A stretch of 64,000 nt of DNA. Origin: Penicillus capitatus. Lineage: Eukaryota > Chlorophyta. The notes under the pieces are model-generated. The model did no database searches. It had not been told where the DNA came from and saw only the letters and a list, made by a program, of their open reading frames with translations. How positions within the stretch are numbered: the stretch's first letter is position 1; each line of letters begins with the position of its first letter. Shown here one piece after another: positions 24,091-36,419 of this stretch. The stretch is taken from contig OZ287695.1 of the NCBI GenBank assembly GCA_965649825.1, positions 1,922,001 through 1,986,000 of the forward strand, read 5' to 3'. The translations under genes and the position numbers were made by a program.

Positions 24091-25778
24091 TCAGGGTCGT
24101 GATCTCCGTTGTCCCATCCATTTCATACAGGCCAGCAGATCAGCCAGCATAAATTTCAAAGCCTTCGTCCATCGTGCGTCTTTTCCCAGTGCAAGCTTTA
24201 TCGTCTTGCCATCGATCTTGTCAGCTTCGATGGAAAACGGCAGATTGAAAGCATCTTCTTGGTTTTCTCTCAAATCCTTTCACAAATCCATTCGAACGCC
24301 GAAACACAAACTCGCCATCTCACCTCCGAATGCGCAAAATCTGCAAACTCTTTGAGACAAGCCAGGTAGCTGATCATGGCCTTGTCAAAGTTGAAGCTCC
24401 ACATCTTGTTGACAGGGCCATACAGTTCATGAACGCGGCCTGTGATACAAAGCTAGTCAATGTCCACTTGCAAATGGAAGCATACGTTCAACGCCTCTCT
24501 TCTCCAGTATCTTTGGCTTACTCCCCAGCGGCACCAGTCGATAGACAGAGAAGGTGTATCGGCAGAGATTAGCCATGGTGTAGAGAAGGAGCACTGCCTG
24601 ACCCCAACCAGCATTGATCTCGTCCCACTCCACAAAGACCTCCGATGTGCGCCCCATTCTGCAACACAGGTCTATCTCTGAGTCTATTAGCCGCCATCTG
24701 TTGCTCGCCTGAATCCACTGATGGTGCCGAAGGGACCGTCGTGATCGATTTTGAAGGCGTCGAGACAGACATTGGTTCGCTGCAGCCATGCCAGCTTCTC
24801 CGTGGCGAGATTGATGCGCGTCACCACAGCCGCTTTCTCATCCAAATAGTTATCCATTCGCAGCGCATAGTCGTTAAACATATGCCAGTAATCCGCCTCC
24901 AATTCTTGCAGCTGTTCAGATACGGCATGCAACTGATCCACCCGCATCTCTGCTTGGCAAACCTGAGCTTCCAGCTCTTCGACGCGTGCCTTCTCCTCGG
25001 CAAACTCTGCCTCTGCCTGAGAGAAGGCTGGTACGGTTAGTGACTTTCTGCTATCGATGGACGCTCACTTCTCTCATCTTTTTCTCGAATTCTTCATCGG
25101 AGAGCAAGTAAAGTCCGTCTTCTTCGCTTTCTAATCGCTTGACGGCCTCGGAGTAGTCCGAGATTTCGGCCTCGATCTTTCGCTTCTCCGTTTCCATTTG
25201 CATCCGAACCTGACTCGCGCAGTCCACACACAACGGATGATCCACACCACTCTCTTCGCTGGCCAACTGCAACGAAGAGCATGACATCGATGTCGAAGCG
25301 TAGAAGAGCAGCGCGTTGACTTCGAAGATTCTGGACAGCGCTTTGAGCTTCTCGTCCAAATCAACAGGGCTCGCCAGTGTTAACCGATCGCTCTCGTCTG
25401 AAAAACAAACCGTCCTCAACGAAGCTCATTGTGGAAGCAGTTCGTATCACCTTCATCTCTCTCAAGTCCATCGCGCTGAGAGGCAGGAGATGAGATGGGA
25501 CCCAGAACAACGAAACTCTCGTCCACTGCTCGATTGCCGCTCTGTTCTGTGGCAGAACGCTCTTGGGTGGATGAGAAGCATCGCTTGGCTGCTTTACCAC
25601 GGCGGCGGTCTTTCAGGCGAGGCTCGAGAAGGATGAATGAATCTTCAGGTTTCGTTTGCCTATGCCCGTCGTGCTCCACACCCGAGCCCGTCGTCCTATC
25701 AGACGACATCTGTTCGATGCCCGTCACTGCCAAACGGGCCTTGCAAGATTGGCAACAAAACAAAACAGGCTCCATCAT
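24091..25778 (-). CDS. Beclin-1/ATG6 autophagy protein
   Basis: Subunit of the class III PI3-kinase (Vps34) complex in autophagosome formation and vacuolar sorting. It begins [16 protein letters not shown] with the ATG6-type CxxC. A Ser/Arg-rich linker follows, then a coiled coil ([57 protein letters not shown]). The BARA/ECD domain is clear: [103 protein letters not shown] and [20 protein letters not shown]. Several short introns break the frames. GATGTGACGTTTC stands about 40 bp upstream of the start (25817-25824, complement). Confidence 0.9.
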
Positions 25779-26731
25779 AGAACCGTGGACCGACAGCAAG
25801 CAGATGGCGTAGAAACGTCACATCATCCGCAACACTTGCATCGACTTTGGATACCATTGTTCCTAGAATGCTCGAAATGGCATGCAGACGATGCGAATTT
25901 CCTTTAACTGGGTGAACGGAGCTCGCAGCCGCAAAGTTGTAGAAGCTGACGGTTTATGCTATCTAAACGCTGGACCTTGACACAGAGGTTATTCACTTCA
26001 TCTAGCTGTATGCTCTCATAGCAGTGGCGATGGCGATGGCGATGCGTATGCATCCATGTCACAATCGCTTGTAGAATTCATTGTTGTGAGCACCCCTCTT
26101 CTGGCAGCACGACGGTGATCATGAATTACCATCAGGAAAATGCGAAGAGAGACATGAGAACGCCAGACGAGACGATGGCACGTTTACAGAGTCATCGTCC
26201 CAGGCGATGCCGTTTTCTCAAAACGCGACGGATACACTTCGTGCAATCAACCGACCACCTGTTGCCAGTCCACACGACGGCACATCCGAATCGCAGAGCA
26301 GACGATCATTTCCGTACGTTTTTCCACCTCACCCGTCATCCTCTCGAAATCAACCATCCCCATCTCCATTACATTCCATCGCAACATGCAGCCCACGCAC
26401 ACGCACTTTCCATTCTTCTCTCTCTTAGTTATTTGCAGCTCGAAGGTGAGCAGACGCGGTCGATGGGACAGCAAGCCAACAGTTGTCCATTTAACCGTTC
26501 AGCTTCAAAGTCGCTGAATCGTAGAAATTGGCGTTATCCATCATTTCAGTGAGGTGTGTGAATCAGTGAGTTTGCAGTAGTCCGCTACGCTTCAGATAGT
26601 ATACTTCAGTGAATTTGCCTCGGCAATTCTTCACGGTGTTCTAACCAAGACGTCGACGTTCTTGAGCAACCAAGCTCATATCCGTGCCATAGCCACTCCG
26701 TCGCGCAAACCGACATCGTCTGTAAGCAAAT
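25779..26731. other. Divergent intergenic region, ATG6 / AP2 gene
   Basis: About 0.95 kb with both promoters. A (GGCGAT)n-like short repeat at 26023-26042 reads GGCGATGGCGATGGCGATGC. Only motif-free ORFs (for example 26115-26552) are present. No RNA gene seen. Confidence 0.35.
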
Positions 26732-28735
26732 ATGCCTTCTGAAACATCAAGCAACGAAAACAACAACGGACAGAAGCCTGTTGTGTCCGTGACCCCAGAA
26801 GCCCACGTAGTGTTTAGCTTCTTATCAACTTCCGTCGATGTCTGACGCTCAATTCTGAACAGACGGAGAAAAAACTGACTTCACGTTATCGTGGCGTCTG
26901 CTGGAACAGAAAGAACAAAAGATGGCAATCTGCGATAAACCGAGCAGGGAGATATATCTATCTAGGCAGCTTTATATCGGAACTTGAGGCCGCTCGAGCT
27001 TTTGACCGTGCTGCCGTCAAACTGAGAGGACCCGCGGCAAAGATTAACTTCGCGTGAGGCGCATCCGTTGTTGTGGATGTACCCAATGGGACTGTCTGTG
27101 TATGTCAGGTTTGCTGACTATCAAGCTGAAATGACGTGGTATAACCAGGCGTCTTACATGGGAGACACGACGGAGCTCGTACTGAAGCAGCCTCGGTTAT
27201 TGAGGGAACGCGTACATCTGACCCCATTCCAGGGAGCCATTCCACCTGTTGTACCATACCCACAAAGCTTCCAACGCCCTCCCCCCTGTACATTTAATCC
27301 ATCAACCATCAGTCCCATCCCAGGCACGACTCAAATGAACATATTCCAAGGGCAGGTCATCGGTCACGGGCAGGCAAGGGGATCGCTATCCATGCCATGC
27401 ATCGGATGATGTGACGTTTTGTACTGTAGGGATCTCTTGTACAAAGCCCTGCCGGATGTGCTGTGTATACAAGTGTACCGTGCCAGGATATGGCTTTTGA
27501 GAAGTGCCCGATGCCCGCTGGTTTTTTTATGAACGGCGAAAACGGAATGCTTCCCACCAATCCGAACCTGTATACCCCAGACCGAGCACGCCTGTCAGAA
27601 CCAGTCGTCAAAGCTGAGCCGATCACATCCACTCCCCCAACATCAGCTGATACGTTTTTGCCGGTCGTCAATATGCCGGACGGCGCCGAAGTGACACAGC
27701 TCTACCGTGGATCCCACAACGCGTTCGCCATGGGCTTCGTGCGAAAAGAAAACACAGATACCGAAGTTCTCCTCTACGATGGTCGCTCGATGCACGAAGT
27801 TGGATCCTTCTCAACAAAGGACGACGCAGCTCAGAGTTGCCAAGCCCTGTTGAAGCTGCTGGAGAGTGTAAAGAATGGAGACAGTATTCAACCAGATCAA
27901 CCCATCGATCTCGCCCCTGTTCGGAGACCATGTGCTCCTCCGCCCTCCAATCCTGCGACGCTGTTCAAATCGAATCTCGCCCGTGAGGGGCACGGAGTCG
28001 TGCAGTATGTCGATAAGCTTGAAGGAAAGAGTCCATTTGATTTGCCACCAGGAAAGTGTCCCTCTTTCGATTCTGATAGATCAGGTAGGCCACGTCTCTT
28101 CGACAGCATCGCCAGAGACGTGAAGTCGTTTGCTTTTAGAGGAAGAAGCGTGCAAGAATCTCAAAATTGACTCAGAAGATCATCAAACGGGGCAGTGCCA
28201 TCCGAAAACGACGTCTGAACTTCAAACAGATGAACAACAGGGGTCTTCCTTGGTCCAGAGAATGGGGTCCTTACTCCGTCTAGACCCTTCTCTGTCTATG
28301 AGTCGTCTGGACAAGATCCCGACACCGCAACCGTCCATGTCGCAGCCAGAAGAGTGTCGGAATGAAGCCAGCATGAAGATCTCGTCGAGTCTCTCCTTAA
28401 TCAACAGTGGAAGTCTGAAGGACCTTTTGCTGGTTTTGAACCAGAGCGGCAATTTCAGTGTATTCAAGAAAGAAGGCAGCGAGGACGAAGAGATTGCCGT
28501 CGAACCACAACTGACAGATGGTCTCACTTTCACCTCCCGTGAAGATCATGCAGGAGAAGAGCCGCCAACGCCGACCTTCTACACAACAGAACGATCTTTA
28601 TCGCCCTTTGACAGAAAATCTCCTTCGGCCATGGATTATCCTACAGCCTTTTTGAACGGCGCCGCAAGCACCTTTCGCCGAAGAAGTTCAGAGATGGAAG
28701 ATCACAGAGCATGTGCTAAAAAGCAAAGAACGTAG
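26732..28735 (+). CDS. Single-AP2-domain protein, second family member
   Basis: Probable transcription factor. Five exons (26732-26806, 26863-27053, 27109-27355, 27430-28084, 28140-28735) give 587 residues in one frame. The AP2 domain begins at residue ~30: SRYRGVCWNRKNKRWQSAIN, RAGRYIYLGSFISELEAARA and FDRAAVKLRGPAAKINF. This is close to the plant AP2/ERF consensus (YRGV, LGxF, EAARAYD, KLRG, NF), with K/R residues in the WKAxI strand position. The long remainder is Pro/Ser-rich with no second DNA-binding domain. Its C-terminus is acidic/Ser-rich. Intron 1 has GATGTCTGACG and intron 3 has GATGATGTGACGTTTTG before AG. Confidence 0.9.
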
Positions 28736-28815
28736 ACTTAGAGAGAGGGATGTCTAATGTCTCCAATGCTCACTCCTGTGTCATACATACGCATACTTAT
28801 TGTTGTATTACCTAC

Positions 28816-29010
28816 TCACGCTTCGTAACTTGCCAATATCCCAGAGGGCAAGAAATCTATTTCGGCAAGAACTATTGCAAAGGGATTCCATATTTGGATC
28901 TCTGGGGTCCGTGTAATCGACGTTGATGTGACATTAGCAAAATAGTCGTTGCCCTTAATCATGAGTGGTACCATTTCATCAAGGGTCCTTTGTTGTAACA
29001 GAGAACTCAT
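28816..29010 (-). CDS. Short ORF of unknown status
   Basis: 64 codons downstream of the convergent RFC1 and AP2 genes (MSSLLQQRTLDEMVPLMIKG to PSGILASYEA). Composition is protein-like, but there is no family match and no splice partner that I can see. It could be a 3' exon, a small gene or chance. Confidence 0.25.
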   Translation of the reverse strand: MSSLLQQRTLDEMVPLMIKGNDYFANVTSTSITRTPEIQIWNPFAIVLAEIDFLPSGILASYEA

Positions 29011-29132
29011 TTCGTCCAGCTACGGCTGTATACTGTTGTATGAATGTGAGAGACTTCCGCACTCTAAATTTCATTATGTACAAAATGAGTCACGTTTGCA
29101 TGTATCAGATTCTGCTGTTGTTAAATAGACGG

Positions 29133-32129
29133 TTATGATTTTTTCGCCTTGGTGCTGCGTGGCCCACTGCCTCGTCCTCTGCTTGTCCCTTTGCTAGTCT
29201 GTCCAGTCTTGGTCACCTTCGATCCGGGGCGTCTGCTCGATTTCGCCTCAGCGAGCTTTAACTGGTACCCACTCTTCTTCATATTTTCTGTCATATCAGC
29301 GGCATCCACGATCTCCTCTTCCTCCTTGACCTCTTCTTTGACTCTCTCCTCAATGACACTGGACTCTGGGTTGAATGCCTCTTCTGGCGATTCCTCTGTC
29401 TTTGCAACTCGCTTGACGACTTCATCTTTGTGCGGCAGAGCGGAGCAAGAGATGTGTGCAGCATTCACTTTTCGGGTCAGTGCTGCTTTGACTTTGGTCG
29501 GGATCTTGAATAGCGGACTCTGTGCCCACGTCGTGTTTCCCTTGAACTGTGTGACTTCCATAACATAGTCATAATGGTCCCTATGGTCGGAATGCTTAAC
29601 GTTGTACGGCAACACTAGAGAGAATTACTTGTCAATACAGTATGTGTTCATGACGTCGTAGACGACGGAAATCCCTGTCGCGTCATCCTTGGTCAACGGA
29701 AGCGTCAAGAGATGTCTCAACAACGGAAGGTAATCCAGCACGGCGGCATCTTTGTCGATGCTGTAGTTCTGCATGGACGACATCCGCACGGCCATTGACT
29801 GCAGCAATCGAAGTTGCTTGTTCGTCGTTGACAGATTCCCCAGAAATCCAGTGAACCGAGTGAAATTCATTTCGTGTGTGTTAAAAGTGTGACGTGTGCC
29901 CCTCACGACGGCGGCTGGTGCCAGTGAGCCCATATCGACAGCTGACGGCAAGAGGCTCCATTTCTGTCGCGAGCGGATCCTTGTATTGAGCCGATCGCCA
30001 AAGGACAGGTACCGTGCTGCTCTTGCCATCTTCTTCAGTCGTTCCTTCTTCGACGTGACGCCCATTGGATTGTGATTCACATAGTTCTCCTGGATGAGCA
30101 ACGGAATGAGATCGAGATCATTGAAAACGAGGTTGCTCAAATCGTTCCATTTCTTCCCACGGCTTTCAGGAGAGAGCAGAGAACGAGCTGCCTCGAAGGG
30201 ATTGATATCGTGATTCTTCTGGATAGATACTGCTCCATTCTTAACATCATTGTAACGAACAAACTGTGTGGTTGCACGGACGACTTGCAGTCCTCCAATG
30301 AGTGTACGGATATCTCCGTGAGCTTGTTCGATCAGCAGTTCCATCGTCGAATCGCTCTCAAATCGCAGCCCCTCCGTCGCGCATATCGTTTTCGCACGTT
30401 TCATCAGTTGGACTTTGCCAGGACGGCGGAAATCGAATTCTGCGCAGTGATTCCTGAGGGATGTGAGTTTTCGGCTGTACTTGTCATTGCAGATGCAGAT
30501 GATCGGAATCTTTGCCGTCTTGATATTCTCGATCAAGTCTGCCACTCCGCCATAGTCACCCGCTGCAGCCAAACGTCACATCGGTGTCAGCCATCATCGA
30601 GACTTGCCTGACATGCCGTCGACTTCGTCCATGATCAACACCATCGATGACTCTTCTGTCGTTGACGGATGAAGCACGCTCGTGTTCTGGCAGAGAGCCT
30701 TGATCTGATTCGATCGCTTTCCAGCAATGCCACCCTTTCCAATCTTGTCTGCCCTGTTACGCGTATCGCTGGCATTCACTTCGATAGCATCAAATCCTGC
30801 CTCCCTATATGAGGTCACATCATCGTAAAACGGCGATTGAGCACAGTGAGCGACATACTTTGTCACTAGAAGAGCCGTCGTTGTCTTTCCAATGCCGGGA
30901 GGACCGTTCAGCAGAACTGCCTTCTTGGTGTTGGCATCTCCATTTGTTTTTGAACGTGAGGCCGGCGCCTCCGGGATCATCTCGTGGCGAAGGTGACAGC
31001 TATGCCAGTTCTGTAGCCATTCGAACAATGCGTTCACCAAACTGGGATTGCCCACAATCTCCGACAGCGACTGTGGCTTGTACTTGTCCACCCACAATCG
31101 CTGGTCCGCGATCTCATCTACCGATCACACCGATCTACGATCTGTCTTCTAAGTAAGATATCTCTCACCCTCCAACATCCGAGATGCATCGCCTGTGTCT
31201 GTATCTTCTTCCATCATTCCACCAACAGCCCTCGATGACGCAGGTTCCCCTTCTGGTCTTCGGAAGTGTGAAATGTCGGCCGCCTGAATCAACTGAAACA
31301 AACCGTCCTCGTCGATCAATTTTGTTTCCAGGTGCTTGGCCTGATTCAAACATATGCACCTTATGTATTTTTATCGCAAATACGTGCATACCTTTTCGAG
31401 CTTTGATCGGCCGCATTCTTTTCCAACCACCAGAAACGTCGTCTTGCCACTAACTGCGGATGTGACCCGTCCACCATGGCGTTTGATGAGGTGCTCGGCT
31501 TCGTCGCGCGTCAACGATTCCAGTAAGCCCGAAATGACAAAGGTCTTTCCTGTCAGGCATTCGGGATGTCCTTCAGGGATGTGCTTGGATCCATGGCGCT
31601 CAGGGAACTCGTTGGAACGAAAGGCAAAGGCCATGCCTGTCTGCTGTTCCATCACGGTGAACTTCAGCTGGCTCTGATTCGGCAGCCGAGACAGTTCAGC
31701 ATCCACACGTCGAACGGCTTCGGTTCCTTCAACGCTCGTCTTTGGCAATGATGACGCCGTTGGCTGTGTTCTCTGCTTCTTTGTCTTATGAGCACCCTGA
31801 AAGGACCAGACGTGTCGCAATCAATGGTTGACGAAGGTGTGATATGAATCGATACCTTCTTCTCGGGAGGTGGCGAGATCCGACTGCTTTGTCGTTTGCG
31901 TTCGGACAACTGCTTGCGCGAAGAAGCGGCGGCGGAAGACATTGCTTGCTTCTTGCCTCTTCGAGTGATGGGTTTGGCTTTTCGGACTTTTTCGCTTTTG
32001 GTCTGAGACGCGCCAACGTCGCCGTCGTCCTCCGAAGGAACATACTCCGAACCGTTGCTCTTGGAAGCCTATGAATAAAAGAAGGCGTTCGTTGATGAAG
32101 GTATACGCATTGAAGGAGACCTCCGACAT
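29133..32129 (-). CDS. Replication factor C large subunit (RFC1)
   Basis: Largest subunit of the PCNA clamp loader. Exon 1 is MSE, joined by a 5' intron to ASKSNGSEYVPSEDDGDVGA and a basic N-terminal region. BRCT domain: CLTGKTFVISGLLESLTRDE, LIKRHGGRVTSAVSGKTTFL and VVGKECGRSKLEK. AAA+ module: LWVDKYKPQSLSEIVGNPSL, Walker A LLNGPPGIGKTTTALL, EAGFDAIEVNASDTRNRADK, Walker B SMVLIMDEVDGMSG, GGVADLIENIKTAKIPIICI, CNDKYSRKLTSLRNHC and FRRPGKVQLMKRAKTICATE. The RFC1-specific C-terminus ends with KAALTRKVN and a Lys/Arg tail. At least six introns of about 41-60 nt are needed. Two of them, at 30814-30821 and 30575-30582 (complement), carry exact GATGTGAC. Confidence 0.93.
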
Positions 32130-33274
32130 TGCAGACCCGTTGCCGAGTGCGAAGACTGAGCGCGAACAGTCTAGCCTCTGAAAAGACGTGCGATGGACGA
32201 AAACGCGTCATCTGCTGTTGCAAGGTCAAATCTAAATCTTAAAGAAAAAACGAAGAGACGGACTCTATGCTTTTGTATGAGTATTGTTCGCGAGACAACG
32301 GTATGCGGAGTGCATACATCTGCTTGATAGCTGTTGCCAGACAACGCGTAGGAAATGGCAGATCATCGAGATGTAGACAACCTATATTACTATTGGCTGA
32401 TTGTCCTTATCGATGAATCAGTCTCTACTGTCTGTGATGTGACTGGGAGCGGATAAAAGTCGATTGTGAGTGCACACTGTTTCGGAAGAAAGATGCTTAA
32501 CCTGAGCACGTCAAGGTCCATCAGATCGACATCTCGACGCGTCTTCCGGTCTCAGACGAGAAGTTTACAGCTGCATCAGTGATAGTTGAAACATGATCAT
32601 CGCGGAAGCATCATTTCCTCAGATGAAAGTACATCGAAGGTCAATGATTGACTCGCGATTCATATACGTGATGTGGATCACTTTCTAGAAGGCTCTCCAT
32701 AATCACAACAAGTATGACAGTATAGGAAGAACGGACAAGATAACCTATGACAGCCGAGTAAAATTGCCTGCAAAGGAACCTTAATAAACGCATGAGAGGA
32801 AAGAACAGGTTATGACTAGTACTTGTTCATAGAACAAGAGGAAACGTATGCATCTTCAGGACAATGTGGCCAAGAGACCAATGATGTCACGCATTTGACT
32901 AAGCCTCCATCAGTCTTATAACAACCCAGCGTTCTATTTACTCTACCGAACAGGCTCTTCGCCTGGCAGGTCGACAACTGCCCTGCTCGAATGCGTCTCA
33001 TGCTCAGAAACGGCTGGCAAATGCACTGAGTTATACATCGAAGAAAGTGTCCAGGACAAACAAGATCACATCTCGACTGTAAAAATCCTGTAGAGTCTCC
33101 GAAAACGCCACACAATTGCGCCGCCTGGACCATCATTCGGAAAAAAAACCTTGCCACAGATCCAAATCTTCGTTTGTGAAGCATCGGCGGTCCTCGGTTT
33201 TGGAAATGCTGAAGTTCGACTGCAAAACAATCAGAGAACGGAAAGTAGAAAACCTATCAGTATCTTGTTCTTGG
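32130..33274. other. Intergenic region without recognisable gene
   Basis: About 1.1 kb. Only motif-free ORFs such as 32816-33184 on the minus strand. It probably includes the RFC1 promoter and the left margin of the dispersed repeat. Confidence 0.35.
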
Positions 33275-35110
33275 CCAGTTCCGTGATGCTGGGACATCGA
33301 GGATCCGATACCATCGTTGTGCGACTTCAGTCGATCCACTAAGCCGAAGGAGATCTGTGTACAAATGACGCCTCAAAAGAATATTTCAATGCCGAAGCTA
33401 AGCAAGAGACATACAGATTCTCTTCCTCTTCTCGATGACTGTCATCCGGAAGGCATCGCGAGTTACATGCCACTGGACTGCTCTTCTTTGAATGAGAGAC
33501 AGATCCGAACGCAGACGTGTGGGTGCTCGCTAGCTCTCCTGCGATGGCGACGTACGAGAGAGCTGTAGATAAAAGAACTCATAGGATTTTTACGACTGTC
33601 CGGCGGACATTAGAAAGCTCAAAGGAGACACAAAGAGAGAGCACAGCATGCAGCCAGTTGCATATCGAGAGCGGAAAAAGTCAAAGTGGTCATGGCTCAG
33701 TGCGCTAACCTCTGCCACATCAATGCTTCGGCGGTCTTCCATTCACAGTCGGAGAATCCAACATAGGACCGACGACACATGATGGATGAACACCTCGGAT
33801 GCTCGATCTTTCAATACAAACAGAATCGAGCCCGATGCATACGCATGGAGTTCATGCTTAGGTCGAGGAAATGGTCTTGCCAGGAATCTGTGCAGTCGCA
33901 GCACATCCAATGAGGTAGAACATTTGACAGGTCAAGCAATAGCTGTCGAAGGTAATCGGCTGCCAGGAGAGAAACTTTAGCGCACATGAGAGATAGCAAT
34001 CCTAAATCATCGAGGACGTGCAGAGAGTGTCACCTCCCATCGTAAGACGCTCATTTGAGTGGCGAATGAGATTAAACCTCTGGCCTTCTGTCATCCTCAT
34101 CCTCTGCCATACCACATGTATTCCGTTCACTGCATCGAATAAGAATCCGTTCGCTTGAGAAGTCGATCTCTGTTCACCTGTGGGCCAGAGCGTATAGAAT
34201 CCCAAGGTCCCCGTTGAAATGTACGGCAAAAAGGACAGCAGAACCGTCAAATGGGTACCTGTTCATGAGCATCCCGGATCCGATAAACAGAAAGCTCCTC
34301 TGCTCCCCGGCGCATGATCAGAAACAGGTCTATCGACTCAGCGTCCGACACTTCGACTCGAACACATAGTCTTCTGACATCGCCAGTGATCTCTCCGGGT
34401 GCGGGAGTCTCCACCTCAGATACTGTTGGCAACCCCCACTCGTCAACCCTAACTGCAGCGGCATCAAAACGTCCTCTCGCGCGTCCTTCGGCTCACTCGA
34501 GTTTGCGAACTCTCTGTCGCCAAGATCTGGCTTGGCGATGTGACTGCCCAGAGGGTCACATCGCTTGAAACGGATAAAAACCCTGGGTCTGTGAACCTTT
34601 GTAAGCCTTTTGCGTTCTGCGTTACGTGCGTGTGTAAGCGAAATCCATCCTGGATAACGACGAAGCGCAACCGCCTTCGCGTGCAGTTGTTCCTTACCCT
34701 CCTTTGTACCAAAACACGCCATATCTGTCGGCGCTAGCGTTCTTCAGACAAGCGGAACGTGGGAGCTCTGACGTGACCGAGTCCATAGCGCAGGACGGTA
34801 CCCAAGTCGACGATCGACTGGTCCATCCTGTGGAGGCAGGACCAACCGACGCAGAAGCCGACGAAGAAGCACCACGAAGGGAATTATCCCAAGAGCGACA
34901 CTCTCCTGCGGTTTCTGCTCTTTCTGCGGTTTCTGTGCCTTGTGCGAACGTTGCTCTCGCGATGGCTTCTTCCGATTCTCCAGCGTCATTACCGTCTCTG
35001 GCTCCGTCTCTCGCCAACTCTCCCTCCCTGGCTGGGTCTGTCGGGTCTGCGCCGACCCTGGCTGAGTCCGTGGCATCCTCGCCTTCAATGGCTCCGACAC
35101 CAGGGTCCCC
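33275..35110. repeat. Dispersed repeat, copy 1
   Basis: Related along its length, with substitutions and indels, to 48280-48345 + 52846-54195. Anchors include GAAGCGCATC/AGGACGTGCA-type blocks at 34005-34060 versus 53500-53545. Others are the CGACTCAGCGTCCGACACTT block (34335 versus 53840) and the GCGGCATCAAAACGTCCTCT block (34461 versus 53965). Copy 1 has an extra segment (about 34520-34900) missing from copy 2. No transposase or RT reading frame was recognised inside, so the class is unknown; segmental duplication is possible. Confidence 0.7.
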
Positions 35111-35525
35111 GATCCAGTCCTTTTCTTTTGCCGAGGGGTCCCCGGCTCCGTCCGTGGCGTCCTTCTCCTTCTTTCAGGCTCCATCCCCGGCTCCGTCTTC
35201 CCCCTCCGCCTCGTCAGACTCCATGTCCACCTCTCCCTGTCATCATCTTTTCCCTCCCCGTCCGCAGGTATACTGCATTCCTGCCTCTCCTCCGCCTCCC
35301 ATCCCCCACGCCCTTTTCTCCTTTCCATTCCATCCTCCCGTCCACCCATTCCTCCACGCCCCTTCCGCTACTCCCTCCGTCACCCATTTTTTCCTCCCCG
35401 TCCCTTCCTATATTCCGTCCCTTCCCATCCACCTGCCATCCCGCCACGGCCCTATCTATTTTCCTTCCGCTCCCCTCTACCTGCCATTCCGCCACGGACC
35501 TGTTTTCTCTCAGGAGAGTGTGTAA
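34704..35525 (+). CDS. Ser/Pro/Ala-rich low-complexity ORF
   Basis: 273 codons, no recognised domain. The middle consists of degenerate repeats of the type PSLAxSVASSPSMAPTPGSP. The C-terminal 90 residues are Pro/Phe/His/Tyr-rich with a repeated HLPSRHGPIYFPSAPLYLP-like unit. Hydroxyproline-rich wall proteins look like this, but no signal peptide is visible. The DNA is an extreme pyrimidine-rich tract on the plus strand (about 35100-35510), so a long ORF may be a by-product of composition. An AATAAA lies at 35592. The N-terminal half belongs to the dispersed repeat. Confidence 0.35.
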   Translation: MYQNTPYLSALAFFRQAERGSSDVTESIAQDGTQVDDRLVHPVEAGPTDAEADEEAPRRELSQERHSPAVSALSAVSVPCANVALAMASSDSPASLPSLAPSLANSPSLAGSVGSAPTLAESVASSPSMAPTPGSPIQSFSFAEGSPAPSVASFSFFQAPSPAPSSPSASSDSMSTSPCHHLFPPRPQVYCIPASPPPPIPHALFSFPFHPPVHPFLHAPSATPSVTHFFLPVPSYIPSLPIHLPSRHGPIYFPSAPLYLPFRHGPVFSQESV

Positions 35526-35706
35526 GTCCATCTTTTTCTTAGACTTTCTTCTGTATGCTATTCGTGTAGGTTTTCGTACCCGATTGGGGACAATAAAGAA
35601 GGTAGACCTTCTCTTTTTTTGCTGTTAGGGGGGGGGGGCGAGAAAAATTTTAAAGAAAATAAAAACTTTTCTTTTTGATCGTCTCACACTTTTTCCTTCG
35701 TGTGGG

Positions 35707-35781
35707 AAAAACAAAAAAAAAAACAAAAAAAAAACAAAAAAAAAACAAAAAAAAAAAAAACAAAAAAAAAACAAAAAAAAA
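35707..35781 (+). repeat. A-rich microsatellite, (A9-14)C units
   Basis: Runs of about 9-14 A separated by single C, about seven units. It lies about 110 bp 3' of an AATAAA and of a G9 run at 35630. It resembles a decayed or tandemly expanded poly(A) tail of a retroposed transcript, but a simple microsatellite is equally possible. Confidence 0.85.
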
Positions 35782-36006
35782 GTTCTAAAGGGCTGTTTTC
35801 TTTCTGTATTGCTTTTCTGCCATTCCACCTTCGATTTGTCGTGGTTGGCTTGTTTATAATAATTTTCGATGTGGAGACATTAGTGGGGGTTTTTTGTTGT
35901 TTCGCTGTGCATAGTGGCTGCCATGTTCGATTTGCTGTTTTGTGGGTGGAGCCTGAAAATGTCCTATTTACTGTTTCGCTATGGACGGAGGCTGCAATTT
36001 CCCTAA

Positions 36007-36205
36007 TTGCTGTTTTGCTGCCTGGAGGCTGTCATGGTCTTATCTCACTTGCTGTTTTGCTGCCTGGAGGCTGTCATGGTCTTATCTCACTTGCTGTTTT
36101 GCTGCCTGGAGGCTGTCATGGTCTTATCTCACTTGCTGTTTTGCTGCCTGGAGGCTGTCATGGTCTTATCTATCTCACTTGCTGTTTTGCTGCCTTGAGG
36201 CTGGC
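36007..36205 (+). repeat. 42-bp tandem repeat, about 4.6 units
   Basis: Units start at 36007, 36049, 36091 and 36133, with a partial one at 36179. The unit begins TTGCTGTTTTGCTGCCTGGA and ends GTCTTATCTCAC. The first four units are identical. A 4-bp insertion (TATC) precedes the last. 42 bp is 14 codons, so all frames stay open through the array (for example LAVLLPGGCHGLIS); I do not regard it as coding. Confidence 0.92.
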
Positions 36206-36419
36206 TATACGTAACTAGGCATGTGCTGTTGCAAAAAGTCCATTTTCGCTGCTGAGCTTTCCGTTCTGGTCGTTACCTCTTTTGAGACAAGACCATGGAA
36301 TATTGCCGTTAAGGCCGTACCGATAAATTCCTGCTTGGATCGTCGAATGACATAAGAAGAGTGAGTCGACCTTCGTTAGTTGTTCAAATCCCTACTTCCT
36401 CTGTCGTTCTAGAATACTC

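Noticed and set aside
29621-29634. A 14-nt intron in RFC1 (GTAATTCTCTCTAG)
   Set aside because: A 47-nt intron from the same donor to the AG at about 29587 restores CIDK-DHYDYVMEVTQF, the RFC1 family sequence, so the 14-nt reading is unnecessary.
35625-35828. Phe-rich minus-strand ORF over the A-C array
   Set aside because: Poly-Phe/Leu produced by the A9-10C repeat read in reverse.
36340-36410. Possible tRNA (TTCAAATCCC box-B-like word)
   Set aside because: No matching acceptor stem or A box at the right spacing; a cloverleaf could not be drawn.
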